From assembly GCA_017556805.1 (NCBI GenBank), contig JAFYMC010000026.1:1-64000 (forward strand): a stretch of DNA of 64,000 nucleotides, in the 5' to 3' direction. The position numbers and the translations under genes were made by a program. Below the pieces are notes generated by a model. The model saw only the letters and a list, made by a program, of their open reading frames with translations. It was not told the origin of the DNA and searched no databases. Positions 1 through 7,965 of this stretch are shown here, in pieces. The first letter of the stretch is position 1. Every line of letters starts with the position of its first letter. Source of the stretch: Lachnospiraceae bacterium. Lineage in GTDB: Bacteria > Bacillota > Clostridia > Lachnospirales > Lachnospiraceae.

Positions 1-140
1 GCGCCGCCGTTAACCTTAACCTTAACGGACTTAATGTTAGACTTCCACATTTTATGAGCTCTTCCGGAAACCTGGCTTCTGGAATGACTAATCTGCATAC
101 CAAACAGGGCTCCCTTGTCGCAAACCGCACATCTAGCCAT
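1..140 (-). CDS. rpmB: 50S ribosomal protein L28, 3' end cut by window edge
   Basis: Structural protein of the large ribosomal subunit. The visible 46 codons start MARCAVCDKGALFGMQISHS and continue with the basic HKMWKSNIKSVKVKV segment typical of L28. The Cys-x-x-Cys pair at residues 4 and 7 is half of the zinc-binding set found in the zinc-containing form of L28. The ATG at 138-140 follows a near-perfect AAGGAGGTG ribosome binding site, so the start is secure. The C-terminal part lies outside the window. It is a single gene with its own promoter just upstream. Confidence 0.95.
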   Translation of the reverse strand, partial: MARCAVCDKGALFGMQISHSRSQVSGRAHKMWKSNIKSVKVKVNGG

Positions 141-193
141 GTCAATTGCACCTCCTTAATAGAAATTCAAGGCTATGGCCTACAAACAAATCT

Positions 194-222
194 ATTCTAG
201 CAGAAGAAGCGAAAGAATGCAA
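194..222 (-). promoter_or_regulatory. promoter of rpmB
   Basis: On the minus strand TTGCAT (217-222) and TAGAAT (194-199) are separated by 17 bases and sit about 55 bases before the rpmB start. Good match to a vegetative sigma factor promoter. Confidence 0.7.
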
Positions 223-270
223 GAAAAATTTTTATTTTTTTATTTTTCTTCAAAAATCGCGATAAATCCG

Positions 271-663
271 CTATTCTAAGCCCTCTACTACCTCGTTGAT
301 TTTCTGATCCATATCCGCTTTTTCCGTCTTGTCCTTCTTAAAGCGGTCCAAAACGTCCGGAACCATATCGATTACTTTAGTTACCACATCCTGATTCTTT
401 ACATTCACAAGCTTAGCGTGACCGTCCTTAATCACCAGTACACAGCTCGGGGAAATCTTTCCACCCATTCCGCCGCCGGCGTTATTCTTCTTTTCACCCG
501 CAAACGCACCGGCCCCCACACCGAAGCTTACATCCACAAGCGGTAAAATAATCGTGCCGTCGTCAAACTTTACGGCATCTCCCACTACGGTCTTGGTAGT
601 CAAAAATCCGTCCATCCCCTTAAACAAAGCTTCTACGGTTGCATTAAAATTGTTTTCTGCCAT
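271..663 (-). CDS. gerW: GerW/YtfJ family spore protein
   Basis: Small soluble protein of the YtfJ/GerW family, which is linked to spore formation and germination in Bacillus and Clostridia; its biochemical role is not settled. The protein begins MAENNFNATVEALFKGMDGF and has the family's glycine-rich centre (GVGAGAFAGEKKNNAGGGMG) followed by a short beta-rich half. An in-frame ATG at 693 is possible, but the ATG at 663 has a GAAAGGA site seven bases upstream and gives the usual N-terminus. It directly follows the ytfI homologue, the same pair as ytfI-ytfJ in Bacillus subtilis, which supports the assignment and the spore-forming host. It is the last gene of the corA-headed run. Confidence 0.88.
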   Translation of the reverse strand: MAENNFNATVEALFKGMDGFLTTKTVVGDAVKFDDGTIILPLVDVSFGVGAGAFAGEKKNNAGGGMGGKISPSCVLVIKDGHAKLVNVKNQDVVTKVIDMVPDVLDRFKKDKTEKADMDQKINEVVEGLE

Positions 664-695
664 CTCAATGTCCTTTCCGCGCCCCTGCGCCATCC

Positions 696-1745
696 TTATT
701 CTGCCTTCTGCTGTAATACCTTCAGTAACTTCTTAAAATTGTTGATAAAGCGTTTTACGTGCTTATCCCGTAACAAACGCAAGCCTTTTATCAGTAACGT
801 TCCGAACCGGATTCTTCCTTTAAATTCCAATTCCGCCACCACACGCTTTTCATAAAAGTCAGGAACTACGGTAACGCCTTTTCCGTACCATGCATACAAC
901 ACACCCAGCACACCCAGTGCTTTTCCGGTGGATGCGGGGTCACCGGTACCGAACTCTACACGTCCCTTTATCTTTCCCGGCAACACATGACGGAGAATCT
1001 GCTTTATCGTAGCCCATGCCTTCCCGATTGCCGTTTTATGAAGCTCATCCTGTAAAAAGAGAACCACCTTCTCTTTCTTATGCCACAAAAGCTTTACCGT
1101 TTTTACGATATGCGCAACCTTTTGTTTTATTTTTTCCGGAATCGCCTTAATCTTCTCAATAACCTGTTTTATTTTTGTAAGCAGGGAGCCTTTCTTCTTT
1201 CCTTTGGCTTCGTCGGTATTTCCCGCGGTATCGCCGGCCTCCTGTTCCGCCGTCTCCACGGCTTCCGAAAGCATCTCTTCTCCGTTCACCTCCGACCCAC
1301 CGGTTGCCTCCGGCAAAGCCTGTGTTGCCGACTCTACCGTACCGGTTTCTTCCGGGGTCTCGGAAATCTCCGGAGCAGGCATCGTAGTTTCCTTCTCCTG
1401 CTTCTTCTTTTTCGTTTTTTTCGCTTTCTTCTTTTTATCTTTTACCGGCTTGTCCTTCTTCGGTTTGTCACTGTTTAACAAACAAATTCCGAAAATCCGC
1501 ACCGTATAATGCAGCTTTTTTTCCGCAAAACGCACCCTTACCCGTACCACAGGATTCAGCCACGACACCAGACCGTCCGCCCGGAGAATCTCCTCGGGCG
1601 CCTCCTTTTTATCAATCCGTCCCCGGTACCGTACCGGAGCCAGAAGTACCGAAAGTACAATAAGAAGCAGTAACCCTAAAAGTACCAGTAAGAGAATCCC
1701 TATCCACTTAAGCAGAAGCAAAAGCCCGTGCAATACTGCCGTCAT
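696..1745 (-). CDS. ytfI: DUF2953 membrane protein (YtfI-like)
   Basis: Membrane-anchored protein of the DUF2953 family, whose gene habitually precedes gerW. A long hydrophobic segment covers residues about 5-35 (LLLLLKWIGILLLVLLGLLL), followed by the conserved LSVLLAPVRYRG and a C-terminal half with the family's paired helices (GRVEFGTGDPASTGKALGVL). The middle, residues about 95-215, is an inserted low-complexity stretch: first almost all Lys, then Glu/Thr/Pro rich, then Lys rich again. This makes the protein longer than YtfI of Bacillus. The ATG overlaps the upstream stop by four bases, so translation is coupled. Probably acts in the forespore or mother-cell membrane; this is inferred from the family. 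Confidence 0.8.
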   Translation of the reverse strand: MTAVLHGLLLLLKWIGILLLVLLGLLLLIVLSVLLAPVRYRGRIDKKEAPEEILRADGLVSWLNPVVRVRVRFAEKKLHYTVRIFGICLLNSDKPKKDKPVKDKKKKAKKTKKKKQEKETTMPAPEISETPEETGTVESATQALPEATGGSEVNGEEMLSEAVETAEQEAGDTAGNTDEAKGKKKGSLLTKIKQVIEKIKAIPEKIKQKVAHIVKTVKLLWHKKEKVVLFLQDELHKTAIGKAWATIKQILRHVLPGKIKGRVEFGTGDPASTGKALGVLGVLYAWYGKGVTVVPDFYEKRVVAELEFKGRIRFGTLLIKGLRLLRDKHVKRFINNFKKLLKVLQQKAE

Positions 1746-2080
1746 GAGTCATCACCCGCCTTACCGGATTTTTTCTCCAAATGGGAAATTACCTGAAAGT
1801 CTCCCGTTGCCATATAGGTCTCGCAAAGCATGGAGGCTGCCAGCTCCTGGGCCGCCCCTTCGCTGCCTGCCAAGCCGTACACCGTAATCTCTTTTTTTCG
1901 GTAATAGGGCTGCAATAATTGATTCGCTTTCACGTATTCCAAACAATTTGCTTCGTTGGAAGGAGCCGTCAAAAGATAAACATCCTTAACCGGACGCCTT
2001 TTCCCGATGGCTTTCATAATGCGTTTTTGTCTTTTTTCCGGTATCCCGGCCACATATAACGCTTCCTTCCAAACTACCAT
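1742..2080 (-). CDS. unknown small basic protein
   Basis: A 112-residue soluble protein that I do not recognise. It alternates helix and strand with no signal peptide or membrane segment. It contains KRRPVKDVYLLTAPSNEANC and a strand-like ITVYGLAGSEG, so a small alpha/beta fold is plausible. It is tightly placed: four bases after the upstream gene and overlapping ytfI by four. A GAGGGG ribosome site lies within the upstream stop region. The tight packing argues for a real gene with a role linked to ytfI-gerW or to the 457-residue protein upstream. Confidence 0.7.
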   Translation of the reverse strand: MVVWKEALYVAGIPEKRQKRIMKAIGKRRPVKDVYLLTAPSNEANCLEYVKANQLLQPYYRKKEITVYGLAGSEGAAQELAASMLCETYMATGDFQVISHLEKKSGKAGDDS

Positions 2081-2083
2081 GTA

Positions 2084-3457
2084 CTACATCCCCTCTGCCA
2101 ATTCACGGATTGCCCGCATTGCTGCTGTCTTCTCCGACATATCGTGACAATTCTCAAGTGCCGCCAAAACATACTTCTGTATATCGGACTTTCTCGTAAA
2201 CGGAAGCGGAAGATTTTGAATCACGCGTGCCATAACACCGCGATTTACCGCTCTTTGTCCGTTTTCCAATACTTTCGTTACCGCCTCACAGAACTCATCC
2301 AACATCTGCTCGAAGGAAGTCTCCTTATGTGTCTCCTCCTCCAGCGTCACAAAAATACTGGTAGTGTGCAGGCGTCTTGCATAGCTCACTCTGGTATAGA
2401 GTACCTTCTGTAACATCGCCTCCAACAGCTTGTCCTCCACAGGAAGCTCGTCAAAATAAGCCTCCTCCGTAAATAAAAACTCTTCTATCTGCTCCGGGAT
2501 ACCTTCAAAGGCCTCAAACGCCTCCACCAGCTCCACATCCGTAAAATCCTTCCCCTCCGCAAGCATCCGGAAAATATCCCGGCAACATGCCGTAGCTTCC
2601 GTATCCGCCGGCATTACATAGCCCTCGGTCAGCATAACCGTCATGAGATTGTTTGTAATCTCCGTCAAACTGAAATATGCTTCACTGACAGAGGTAATAA
2701 ACCCGGTGACCTCCTCCAGCGTCTTTCTTGCCTCCCGGTACTGCTCCTCCGTAAGACTGCGGTAATCCAGCGCATTCAGCTCATCTAACGCCTTCTTACA
2801 CTCCGGAAATTGTTCCATTCCCTCCGGCTCGTACAATCCGGATGCGGAATATAACATATAAAACACACGGTCCAGGGTCTCTGCATCCGCCTCCTTATAA
2901 ACAGAAGCCGTGCTTCTCACCCATTCCATAAACTTTGCCTTCGTCATACGCACCGGAAGCTCGGACACCGTAGCAGATACACGGGCCAGAAGGCCCTCCT
3001 GCTCCTCGTCAAAGAATAAAAAGGAACTGATTTCCTCCAGAGCCGCATTGCTGTCCACATCCTCTACCGTGCCTTCCATGCCCGGCGCCAGACGCTGCAG
3101 GGCATATTCGTGCAAATACAAACGATCGGTATAGGCCGTTAATGCTTGCATTGCTACCGTAAGCTCCCGGCGAAGTTCTCCGAGACCGGTCAGCATATCT
3201 TCCGACGCAACAGATCCGACCTTTGCCAATTCGTCCATATAATTCTTTACTCTGTCGGCATACACCTGCGCCTTCTCCGAAAGTTCCTCCTCATCCTCCG
3301 CTAAACCTTCCGTAAACGCAGTATATAACATGGCCAGATTATAATTTGCCATCCGGTAATATACACCGGCCAGATTTCTTAAATAACACGGTAAATTATA
3401 CTCCACATCTCTCTTTGCAAGCAATTCCTTCCGTGCCTTTACTAATTCCTGATTCAT
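2084..3457 (-). CDS. unknown helical acidic protein
   Basis: A 457-residue protein, predicted from composition to be almost entirely alpha-helical, acidic, and without signal peptide, membrane segment or recognisable catalytic motif. The N-terminus (NLPCYLRNLAGVYYRMANYN) has a TPR-like feel, with repeated Tyr/Leu/Ala helices along the chain, suggesting a scaffold; this is inference only. The start has an AGGAAGG site six bases upstream. It lies 11 bases after the rhomboid-like gene and three bases before the 112-residue gene, in the run corA, rhomboid-like, this gene, unknown, ytfI, gerW. Confidence 0.75.
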   Translation of the reverse strand: MNQELVKARKELLAKRDVEYNLPCYLRNLAGVYYRMANYNLAMLYTAFTEGLAEDEEELSEKAQVYADRVKNYMDELAKVGSVASEDMLTGLGELRRELTVAMQALTAYTDRLYLHEYALQRLAPGMEGTVEDVDSNAALEEISSFLFFDEEQEGLLARVSATVSELPVRMTKAKFMEWVRSTASVYKEADAETLDRVFYMLYSASGLYEPEGMEQFPECKKALDELNALDYRSLTEEQYREARKTLEEVTGFITSVSEAYFSLTEITNNLMTVMLTEGYVMPADTEATACCRDIFRMLAEGKDFTDVELVEAFEAFEGIPEQIEEFLFTEEAYFDELPVEDKLLEAMLQKVLYTRVSYARRLHTTSIFVTLEEETHKETSFEQMLDEFCEAVTKVLENGQRAVNRGVMARVIQNLPLPFTRKSDIQKYVLAALENCHDMSEKTAAMRAIRELAEGM

Positions 3458-3468
3458 ACAAAACCTTC

Positions 3469-4422
3469 CTATTCTTCCGTATTTCCCTTTACCCGCCTTA
3501 CGTGTTCATGGGTATATAAATGATCCGAGCAGTACTCATAATTTCCTTCACACTTGGAACAGAACCGGAATTCTAACGAGTCATCGTCCAGCTCCGTCCG
3601 ACCGCAAATCGCACACTTGTGTCGTGTGATTACATTCCGTCCCTTAAACTCCACTACATTGCCGGACTCCCATTTGGCATCGTTCATCTTCCGACGGAAC
3701 TCTGCTTTCCGTTTCATCTCCGATGGGGAAATCCGCCGAAAATTTCTTGTAGCAAAGAAAAAGATAATAAAATTCAGCACCGATACCACAATAGCGAGGG
3801 CATACGGGCCGCCTACCACAAAGCCGTAATCCAAAATATACTTAATTGCCTCATAGCCCATCAACGCGCCGTACAAAAAGCCCAGCCACTTTGCCTTAAT
3901 CGGCAGCAGGAAAAACATGTAAAAGGTGGCGTTCGGCACCATAACAAAGTAGGCCAGAAACATGGAACGGTTTACATAATACATGCTTCCGATTCCCACC
4001 GTGTTGATATAGATATTTCCCACTTCGCTGATATATATCGTTTCCTGTCCTACAATCAGATACGCAATCCCATAAAACAAGAACGCCGAAACAATCTGAA
4101 AGAGCAGCCCGGAAAAATAATATACATTAAACCGGAAAGACCCCCACATTGCCTCTAAGGAGCGACCGATGGAATAGTAAATATACAATTCCAAAAACAC
4201 CCAAAACAAGTTGTCGCTCGGCGGCTGTAATACAAACGTCACCAAACGCCAAACCTCTCCGTGCAAAATCCGATATACGTCCAAAGACAAATAACGTATA
4301 TAAAAGCCCGGAGCAAACATATTCAGCAAAAAGCCCGCCGCGTACAACACAATCATGTAAAGCATCAGATTCGGAATGGCATGCCGTCCGATTTTCCGCT
4401 CCAACCGATTCAAAAAACTCAT
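3469..4422 (-). CDS. rhomboid-fold membrane protein with C-terminal zinc finger
   Basis: Polytopic membrane protein with about six transmembrane segments resembling the rhomboid superfamily. EVWRLVTFVLQPP is the usual loop after segment 1, and WGSFRFNVYYFSG the usual segment 2-3 region. The catalytic GxSG serine motif expected in segment 4 is not present (that region reads NTVGIGSMYYVNRSM), so it is probably a protease-dead relative. Residues about 270-317 are cytosolic and Cys/His rich: CAICGRTELDDD, then FCSKCEGNYEYCSDH and THEH, which looks like a double zinc-binding knuckle. Its start overlaps the corA stop by one base. Substrate or partner unknown. Confidence 0.75.
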   Translation of the reverse strand: MSFLNRLERKIGRHAIPNLMLYMIVLYAAGFLLNMFAPGFYIRYLSLDVYRILHGEVWRLVTFVLQPPSDNLFWVFLELYIYYSIGRSLEAMWGSFRFNVYYFSGLLFQIVSAFLFYGIAYLIVGQETIYISEVGNIYINTVGIGSMYYVNRSMFLAYFVMVPNATFYMFFLLPIKAKWLGFLYGALMGYEAIKYILDYGFVVGGPYALAIVVSVLNFIIFFFATRNFRRISPSEMKRKAEFRRKMNDAKWESGNVVEFKGRNVITRHKCAICGRTELDDDSLEFRFCSKCEGNYEYCSDHLYTHEHVRRVKGNTEE

Positions 4423-5369
4423 TAAAACAAATCCTTCTTTCTGAAAATAATAGCAATAATCGAGGCAATCAGTAGTGCGCCTCCCAGAACAAATAAAAAT
4501 CCGTACGGTTGATTCTGCCCCGGAAGCGGTACATTCATACCATAAAAGCTGGCTATCATAGTAGGAATCGACAATACAATCGTAAGCGTCGCCAATGCCT
4601 TCATGACATTGTTTAGGTTATTGGAGAGAATCGACGAAAACGTATCCATGGTACTGTTTAAAATGCCGCTGTAAATATTGGCCATCTCCAGCGCCTGACG
4701 GTTCTCGATAATAACATCCTCAAGTAAGTCCTCATCCTCCGGATAACGCTTTACTTTCTCCGTACGGAGAAGCTTCTCAAACACCGTCTCATTGGAACGG
4801 ATTGCGGTGGTAAAGTACACGAGTGCCTTCTCTAACTCATGCATTTCCATAATCTCCAAATTACGCTGGGACTCCTTCAGCTTATCCTCCAGACGGTCAC
4901 TCTCCCGGTTAATCACACGCAGATACTGCAGGAATACCGTTGCAACCTTATAAAACACCTGCATAATAAAACGTGTCTTTTTGTAGGTATAGAAATCTCT
5001 GATTTTTCCGGTTTTAAAATACTGTAAAATCGGAGTTTCCCGTAAAGTTACCGTAATCACGATATCCTTTGCGGTAATAATCGCCAGCGGCATGGTCGTA
5101 TAACGCTTCCGTTCCACTTCATCCACCAGCTCCGTCTCTATCTCAGGCGAGTCAACCAAAATCAAGTGATAATTATCTTCCAACTCGATACGTGCCTTTT
5201 CTTCTTCATCAAGAGGCGCCTTGAGGGCATCTAACTCCACGCCGGTCATCCCTGCAACCTCTTCCAGCTCCTTAGGACTGGGTGCTGTTAAAGATACCCA
5301 ACAGTCTTTTTCTATTTTCTCCAGACGAGTAAAATCGCCGTTTTCCGCTGTCTTAAAAATCTCTAACAT
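4422..5369 (-). CDS. corA: CorA-family magnesium transporter
   Basis: Divalent cation channel, normally a pentamer importing Mg2+ across the cell membrane. The 315-residue length is right for the family. The N-terminal two thirds form the cytosolic funnel with long helices (ESDRLEDKLKESQRNLEIME). Near the C-terminus the hallmark YGMNVPLPG sits between the two transmembrane helices, and the chain ends in a basic tail (FRKKDLF). The start is fixed by AAGGAGG eight bases upstream. A strong promoter and a hairpin lie in its leader. It is the first gene of an operon running down to gerW. Confidence 0.93.
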   Translation of the reverse strand: MLEIFKTAENGDFTRLEKIEKDCWVSLTAPSPKELEEVAGMTGVELDALKAPLDEEEKARIELEDNYHLILVDSPEIETELVDEVERKRYTTMPLAIITAKDIVITVTLRETPILQYFKTGKIRDFYTYKKTRFIMQVFYKVATVFLQYLRVINRESDRLEDKLKESQRNLEIMEMHELEKALVYFTTAIRSNETVFEKLLRTEKVKRYPEDEDLLEDVIIENRQALEMANIYSGILNSTMDTFSSILSNNLNNVMKALATLTIVLSIPTMIASFYGMNVPLPGQNQPYGFLFVLGGALLIASIIAIIFRKKDLF

Positions 5370-5437
5370 CGCACATTCCTCCTTGTAACTGTCTTATACA
5401 TGCACGCACTTTGCGCTGTCCGCCGACACACAGAAAG

Positions 5438-5492
5438 AGTGTGGGGCAGACTACCCCACACTCATTATACTTTTCCTACACCTATTCGTCAA
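5438..5492 (-). promoter_or_regulatory. corA promoter with hairpin at transcript start
   Basis: TTGACG (5487-5492) and a perfect TATAAT (5464-5469) are 17 bases apart on the minus strand. Immediately downstream, 5438-5462 is a nine-base-pair inverted repeat, AGTGTGGGG - 7 bases - CCCCACACT. Transcription would start inside its first arm, so it could be an operator, a 5'-end RNA hairpin, or both. It lacks a good U-run and is less likely to be a terminator. Confidence 0.7.
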
Positions 5493-5569
5493 GTAAAGCC
5501 TTACGAAAAAAAGGATACACTTTCTTAAATTTTCCGCCCTATTTTTTAAAATAGTATAAATTTCGATTC

Positions 5570-6331
5570 CTATACGCTAACTTTCTTATCCAGCAGCAGA
5601 GCCGTTCCCACATAACACAGTACAAGTGCCACCGCATATACGCCGATGAATGCCCATGCTTCCGTATTTACCACCAGGTACTCACTTTCCAGAAAATCGG
5701 TCGGGGTTACCAGGTTTGCCACCTTTGCCACAAGCCAGTCCAAGCCGAAGAAAATCGCAACACTTGCAACTCCCTTGAACTTCCAATTGGAAAGTAAGGT
5801 TGCGGAAAGGGTAATGGAAAACATTGCCATTGCAACAAATACCAACCATGCAATCAACAGCATCAACAGTACATAGATTACTTCACTCAAACGAATTTCT
5901 ACGCCGGTAAACAGCTGGAAAAATGTCTTTACTCCCTCTATAAAATCCTTCACATCTCCCTTGATTGCACAGAGCAGGAAAATATCACCGATTGCAATTG
6001 CCAAAAAGGCACATCCGCATACAAAAATCTGAAGGATGGTAGTAACGAGCTTAGCCCCTACAATCTGAAACATATTGCACGGCGTCAAAAACAGCATATA
6101 GCTATGTTTTGTTTTCAGGTCATTGGAATATGTCACAATGCTCTCAAAACTGAAATAAAGCAACGCTATCATCGATACAAGCGCAAACAATCCGAGTCCC
6201 ATTCCGGCCCAATAGCCTTTATCAAAAATAATGCCGGCAAAAAATACAAGTTCCAATACCGCAACAACAGCCCCCACCACCAGCTTTGACATCAGCTGCT
6301 TTCTAAACTCATACTTAATTAATTTACCCAT
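5570..6331 (-). CDS. ABC transporter permease (YtrABC-type system)
   Basis: Integral membrane subunit of an ABC transporter, 253 residues with about six transmembrane helices. It starts MGKLIKYEFRKQ, the short amphipathic N-terminus common to ABC-2-like permeases. Large aromatic-rich helices follow (LLYFSFESIVTYSNDLKTKH is the first cytosolic coupling region). It has a GGAGAGGAG site before the start and lies 21 bases after the ATPase gene. Placed in a GntR-ATPase-permease operon, it probably exports a peptide or lipid-cycle-acting compound; the substrate cannot be read from the sequence. Confidence 0.85.
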   Translation of the reverse strand: MGKLIKYEFRKQLMSKLVVGAVVAVLELVFFAGIIFDKGYWAGMGLGLFALVSMIALLYFSFESIVTYSNDLKTKHSYMLFLTPCNMFQIVGAKLVTTILQIFVCGCAFLAIAIGDIFLLCAIKGDVKDFIEGVKTFFQLFTGVEIRLSEVIYVLLMLLIAWLVFVAMAMFSITLSATLLSNWKFKGVASVAIFFGLDWLVAKVANLVTPTDFLESEYLVVNTEAWAFIGVYAVALVLCYVGTALLLDKKVSV

Positions 6332-6352
6332 ACTATTTATCTCCTCTCCTAC

Positions 6353-7039
6353 TTATGCGTACACTTCTTTGTACAAGTCCACAATAGATTTGCCCCGCTC
6401 GGTTCGAATCTCTTCCGCATCTCCGGCCAAAATCACACCGCCCTGTTTCATAAACACCACACTGTCCACAATCGGCTCTAACTCATCCACCAGATGACTG
6501 GAAATCACAATGGTCTTATTCTCTCCTGCCGCTTCCACTATGGCCTCGATAATGCTCTCTCTTGCAATGATATCGATGCCGTTTAACGGCTCATCCAACA
6601 TATAAAGCTGTGCATCTCTTGCCAATGTTGCCGCAATCTTTAATTTCGCCGCAAGACCGGAGGAAAGCTCCTTTGCTTTATCCGTCATCTTAAGATCCAT
6701 ACGGGAAATCAGTTCCTCGTAACGCTCCATGGAGAAATCCTCAAAAAAATCCGCATAATACTTTCCCACATGCTTTACGTTCATGTAAGAATAGAAAAAC
6801 GGTTCCGTAGACATATACGCCACTTTTCCCTTTGACTCCACGCCGATTTTTTTATTGTCATAATATAACTCTCCCACCGTCGGTTTTACCAAACCGGCCA
6901 CCATCTTCATAAAAGTAGTCTTTCCGCTGCCGTTCGGTCCCAAGAGCGCATAAATCCGGCCATCCTCCCATACCATACTTACATCTTTCACTGCCTGCTT
7001 CCCTAAATAACGCTTTCCCACCATCTTCGCTTCTACCAT
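6353..7039 (-). CDS. ABC transporter ATP-binding protein
   Basis: Cytosolic ATPase that powers the permease encoded just downstream. Walker A is GPNGSGKTT (about residues 34-42), Walker B is LYMLDEPLNGID and the switch histidine is in VISSHLVDEL. The signature is unusual, ELSSGLAAKL in place of LSGGQ, as in the YtrB/BcrA-like branch. At 228 residues it is a single domain. The start has TAAGGAGG upstream. It follows the GntR regulator by 42 bases in one operon. Confidence 0.92.
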   Translation of the reverse strand: MVEAKMVGKRYLGKQAVKDVSMVWEDGRIYALLGPNGSGKTTFMKMVAGLVKPTVGELYYDNKKIGVESKGKVAYMSTEPFFYSYMNVKHVGKYYADFFEDFSMERYEELISRMDLKMTDKAKELSSGLAAKLKIAATLARDAQLYMLDEPLNGIDIIARESIIEAIVEAAGENKTIVISSHLVDELEPIVDSVVFMKQGGVILAGDAEEIRTERGKSIVDLYKEVYA

Positions 7040-7081
7040 AATATCCTCCTTATTATCCTATTGATACTGTATCGTATCACC

Positions 7082-7447
7082 CTATTGTTGCATTCCGGAA
7101 AGAGCCTTTTGAAACAATTCCATCAGTTCTTCCCCGGTATACCCCAGTCCTAAAAACGTAGCAATCGTATCTGCCAGAAGTTGCTCGGCCTTCTCTTTTC
7201 TCAGTCGCTCCGCAATGCCTTCCTCTTCGGTCAAATACGTCCCCAATCCTCGTTTTGTAAAACAAAGATTTTGCAATTCCAACTCCTTATACACTCTGGC
7301 CGCCGTATTGGGATTAATCTTATACCGCACCGCCATATCTCTGGCCGACCAAAGCTTATCCCCCGGCTGCAGTTCGCCGCTTACCAGCATTCGCTTGATT
7401 TCTTCAACCACTTGCAAATAAATCGGTGTACTTGTGGAAAACTCCAT
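7082..7447 (-). CDS. GntR family regulator, YtrA subfamily
   Basis: Short 121-residue transcription factor consisting of an N-terminal winged helix-turn-helix and a short helical dimerisation tail, the layout of the YtrA subgroup. The DNA-binding part reads YLQVVEEIKRMLVSGELQPG and NPNTAARVYKELELQNL. It has no larger ligand domain. It heads the operon with the ABC ATPase and permease and most likely represses its own promoter, where a 24-base imperfect palindrome covers the -10 element. Members of this group commonly answer to cell-wall-active peptides; that is family knowledge, not seen here. Confidence 0.92.
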   Translation of the reverse strand: MEFSTSTPIYLQVVEEIKRMLVSGELQPGDKLWSARDMAVRYKINPNTAARVYKELELQNLCFTKRGLGTYLTEEEGIAERLRKEKAEQLLADTIATFLGLGYTGEELMELFQKALSGMQQ

Positions 7448-7476
7448 CTCCTGCCTCCTTTTCCTATCACTGTCTT

Positions 7477-7519
7477 AGTGCACTAGATACATAGTACACT
7501 ATATTGTTATTTCTGTCAA
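7477..7519 (-). promoter_or_regulatory. GntR operon promoter and operator
   Basis: TTGACA (7514-7519) and TACTAT (7491-7496) are 17 bases apart on the minus strand. A 24-base imperfect inverted repeat (7477-7500, halves AGTGCACT and AGTACACT around an 8-base centre, 9 of 12 symmetric positions matching) overlaps the -10 and start site. This is the expected place for repression by the YtrA-like regulator it drives. Confidence 0.78.
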
Positions 7520-7560
7520 TACTTTTTTGAAAAAATTTGGTTGTTTATTTTTTCTATAAA

Positions 7561-7660
7561 AAAACCACACTAGAACCGTAAAGTGATTTCACTTTGCACG
7601 GTGCCGGAGTCAATGCTCCGAACCACACTGTAATCAGCCGCTTTACGGCAGAACGGAGGC
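7561..7660 (+). promoter_or_regulatory. structured leader of the DUF378 gene
   Basis: The leader contains a long hairpin (ACCGT + AAAGTGA at 7575-7586, closed by TCACTTT and ACGGT up to 7602), a second hairpin CGGAG/CTCCG (7605-7620), and CTTTACGG (7641-7648). CTTTACGG is fully complementary to CCGTAAAG (7576-7583) in the first arm. The two pairings exclude each other, and the second lies next to the GGAGG ribosome site. AACCACACT occurs twice, before and after the hairpins. A -10-like TATAAA is at 7555-7560 without a convincing -35. Confidence 0.45.
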
Positions 7661-7664
7661 AACC

Positions 7665-7886
7665 ATGAGAAACAGATTACTGGATGCAACGGCCCTTACC
7701 ATCGCCATTATCGGTGCGGTAAACTGGGGATTAATCGGCTTCTTCGATTTCGATTTAGTTGCATTTTTGTTCGGTTCCATGTCCTGGATTTCCCGTATCG
7801 TTTATGCCCTTGTCGGTTTAAGCGGTCTCTATCTGCTCACCTTCTATTTGTATCTGAGCGATAGTCCGGTCACGGAACGAGGCTAA
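7665..7886 (+). CDS. DUF378 small membrane protein
   Basis: A 73-residue protein with two transmembrane helices. It matches the DUF378 (YuzA-like) family: the diagnostic IGAVNWGLIGFFDFDLVAFL is followed by a second helix, SRIVYALVGLSGLYLLTFY. The function of the family is unknown. GGAGG lies five bases before the ATG. It is one of only four plus-strand genes in the window and stands alone, with divergent and convergent neighbours and a structured leader. Its stop overlaps the A-run that serves as the U-tract of the terminator on the other strand. Confidence 0.85.
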   Translation: MRNRLLDATALTIAIIGAVNWGLIGFFDFDLVAFLFGSMSWISRIVYALVGLSGLYLLTFYLYLSDSPVTERG

Positions 7887-7922
7887 AAAAACCGGTAACA
7901 AACCATATCGATTTGTTACCGG
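7885..7922 (-). terminator. terminator of the argS operon
   Basis: Inverted repeat CCGGTAACAAA (7892-7902) / TTTGTTACCGG (7912-7922), followed on the minus strand by seven T. Good intrinsic terminator for the genes ending at 7966. Confidence 0.88.
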
Positions 7923-7965
7923 GTACATACCTTGCCTGATTCTGTTTCTGGTTTTACCGCCTCAT

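Noticed and set aside
5370..5437. magnesium riboswitch (M-box) before corA
   Set aside because: The transcribed leader is under 100 bases and lacks the multi-helix structure; only the terminal hairpin is seen.
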